Source: DATDOY01 sp035293045 (GTDB lineage: Bacteria > Actinomycetota > Acidimicrobiia > IMCC26256 > JACPCJ01). Taken from it: a DNA stretch of 6,113 nt. Position 1 is the stretch's first letter, and each line of letters begins with the position of its first letter. The DNA lies in assembly GCA_035293045.1 (NCBI GenBank), contig DATDOY010000214.1:1-6113 (forward strand), read 5' to 3'. Below, piece after piece: positions 5,425 through 6,113 of this stretch. Under the pieces are notes generated by a model, which was not told the origin of the DNA, searched no databases, and worked only from the letters and a program-made list of their open reading frames with translations. The position numbers were made by a program, and so were the translations under genes.

Positions 5425-6113
5425 GGCGACGCGTCTTGCATCGGTGGTCCCTCCGACAGGCCCGACGGGATGACGAGCAGGAACGTGGACCCGGCTCCCT
5501 CCTCCGAGCGCACCTGAGTGGAGCCTCCGTGGACGTGCGCGACGTGACGCACGATGGCAAGGCCGAGCCCCGTTCCCCCGGTCTGGCGGCTCCGCGCGCG
5601 GTCGACGCGGTAGAAGCGCTCGAAGATCCGCTCGCGGTCCGACTCCGGGATCCCGATGCCGGTGTCGGTCACGTGGAAGACCACGTCGGTTCCATCGCGA
5701 GACGCGCCGATGGCGACGGCCCGCACGGCCTCCTCGCCGTCGTCGAGATACTTGAGGCCGTTCTCCAACAGATTGCAGAGCGCGCTCACGATCTGGCGAC
5801 GGTCGCACACAATCGAGCCCTCGGAAACCTCGGCGATCGTCAGCTCGGCTCCGGCGGTACGAGCGGCCGGCGCCAGGCGGTCGACGGCCTCGGAGATCAC
5901 GTCGGCGATGCGGGCCGCCGAGCGATCCGGCGCCGCTTGCACCTCCAACACGCTGAGGTCGAGCAGGTCGTCGACGATCCGGCCAAGCCGTTCCGCCTCG
6001 TGGAGCACCCGCCCGGCAAGCCGCTTCATCACCTCGGCATCGTCGTCGACCTCGAGAGTCTCGGCGAGCGCGATCAGGGCGCCGATCGGGGTCTTCAGCT
6101 CGTGGCTCACGTT
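5421..6113 (-). CDS. senX3: SenX3-like sensor histidine kinase, C-terminal part (cut by the window end)
   Basis: The C-terminal 230 residues of a class I sensor histidine kinase, the likely phosphodonor and phosphatase of the adjacent RegX3-like regulator. The visible part starts at the H-box NVSHELKTP (phosphoacceptor at visible residue 4) and runs through the HisKA helices (about 1-60) into a complete HATPase domain. That domain has the N-box CNLLENGLKY, the G1 box DTGIGIP, the F-box IFERFYR and the G2 box GGTGLGLAIV, then a short tail ending MQDASP. The lysine form SHELKTP followed by a glycine-alanine stretch, and the RARSRQTGGTGLGLAIV region, resemble mycobacterial SenX3. A GTG codon lies at 6110, but it encodes the valine of the H-box and is not a start; the gene continues outside the window. 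The missing part should contain the membrane segments and PAS domain of SenX3. The stop overlaps the regulator's start by 4 bases, so the two are one translational unit. Confidence 0.87.
   Translation of the reverse strand, partial: NVSHELKTPIGALIALAETLEVDDDAEVMKRLAGRVLHEAERLGRIVDDLLDLSVLEVQAAPDRSAARIADVISEAVDRLAPAARTAGAELTIAEVSEGSIVCDRRQIVSALCNLLENGLKYLDDGEEAVRAVAIGASRDGTDVVFHVTDTGIGIPESDRERIFERFYRVDRARSRQTGGTGLGLAIVRHVAHVHGGSTQVRSEEGAGSTFLLVIPSGLSEGPPMQDASP

Noticed and set aside
4564..5517. Long + strand open frame (317 codons) opposite regX3 and the senX3 end
   Set aside because: It is the antisense shadow of a well-supported regulator. The translation is rich in H, R, D and V as expected from reversed codons and matches no known family.
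4699..5808. Extended 369-codon version of the regX3-like gene
   Set aside because: The extra 128 residues are arginine-rich out-of-frame translation of the kinase gene. The receiver domain starts just after GTG 5424.

Overview
The window is high-GC DNA, GC-rich at third codon positions, from a bacterium that is most likely an actinomycete-type organism (Actinomycetota, possibly Acidimicrobiia or a relative). The strongest hint is a two-component pair that closely resembles mycobacterial SenX3-RegX3. The taxon is an inference, since no rRNA or other marker gene is present. The window opens with 20 consecutive G, which looks like a read or contig-end artefact, so the sequence probably sits at the edge of a draft or metagenomic contig.

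Almost everything here is signal transduction. On the + strand (20-2492) three genes are chained by 4-base GTGA stop/start overlaps. They encode a GGDEF-EAL protein (5' end uncertain) with a degenerate cyclase motif but a complete set of EAL phosphodiesterase residues, an OmpR/PhoB-type response regulator, and a small protein that has a histidine-kinase dimerisation/phosphoacceptor (HisKA) segment but no ATPase domain. This operon meets, tail to tail and with only 2 bases between the stop codons, a large soluble hybrid histidine kinase (PAS-PAS-HisKA-HATPase-REC) on the - strand (4495-2495).

Upstream of the hybrid kinase is a 203-base gap (4496-4698) that contains a strong hairpin. Further right, on the - strand, are regX3-like (5424-4699) and the C-terminal part of senX3-like (6113-5421, cut by the window end), again joined by a GTGA overlap. 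This pair is expected to sense phosphate limitation.

The point most worth following up is the HisKA-only protein. It is coupled to a response regulator and lies beside a hybrid kinase that ends in a receiver domain and has no visible HPt partner. A phosphorelay running hybrid kinase to HisKA-only protein to OmpR-type regulator would explain the arrangement, with the GGDEF-EAL protein linking it to cyclic-di-GMP. This is a hypothesis. A decayed kinase gene is the main alternative. No CRISPR array, tRNA, rRNA, insertion sequence or phage feature was seen.
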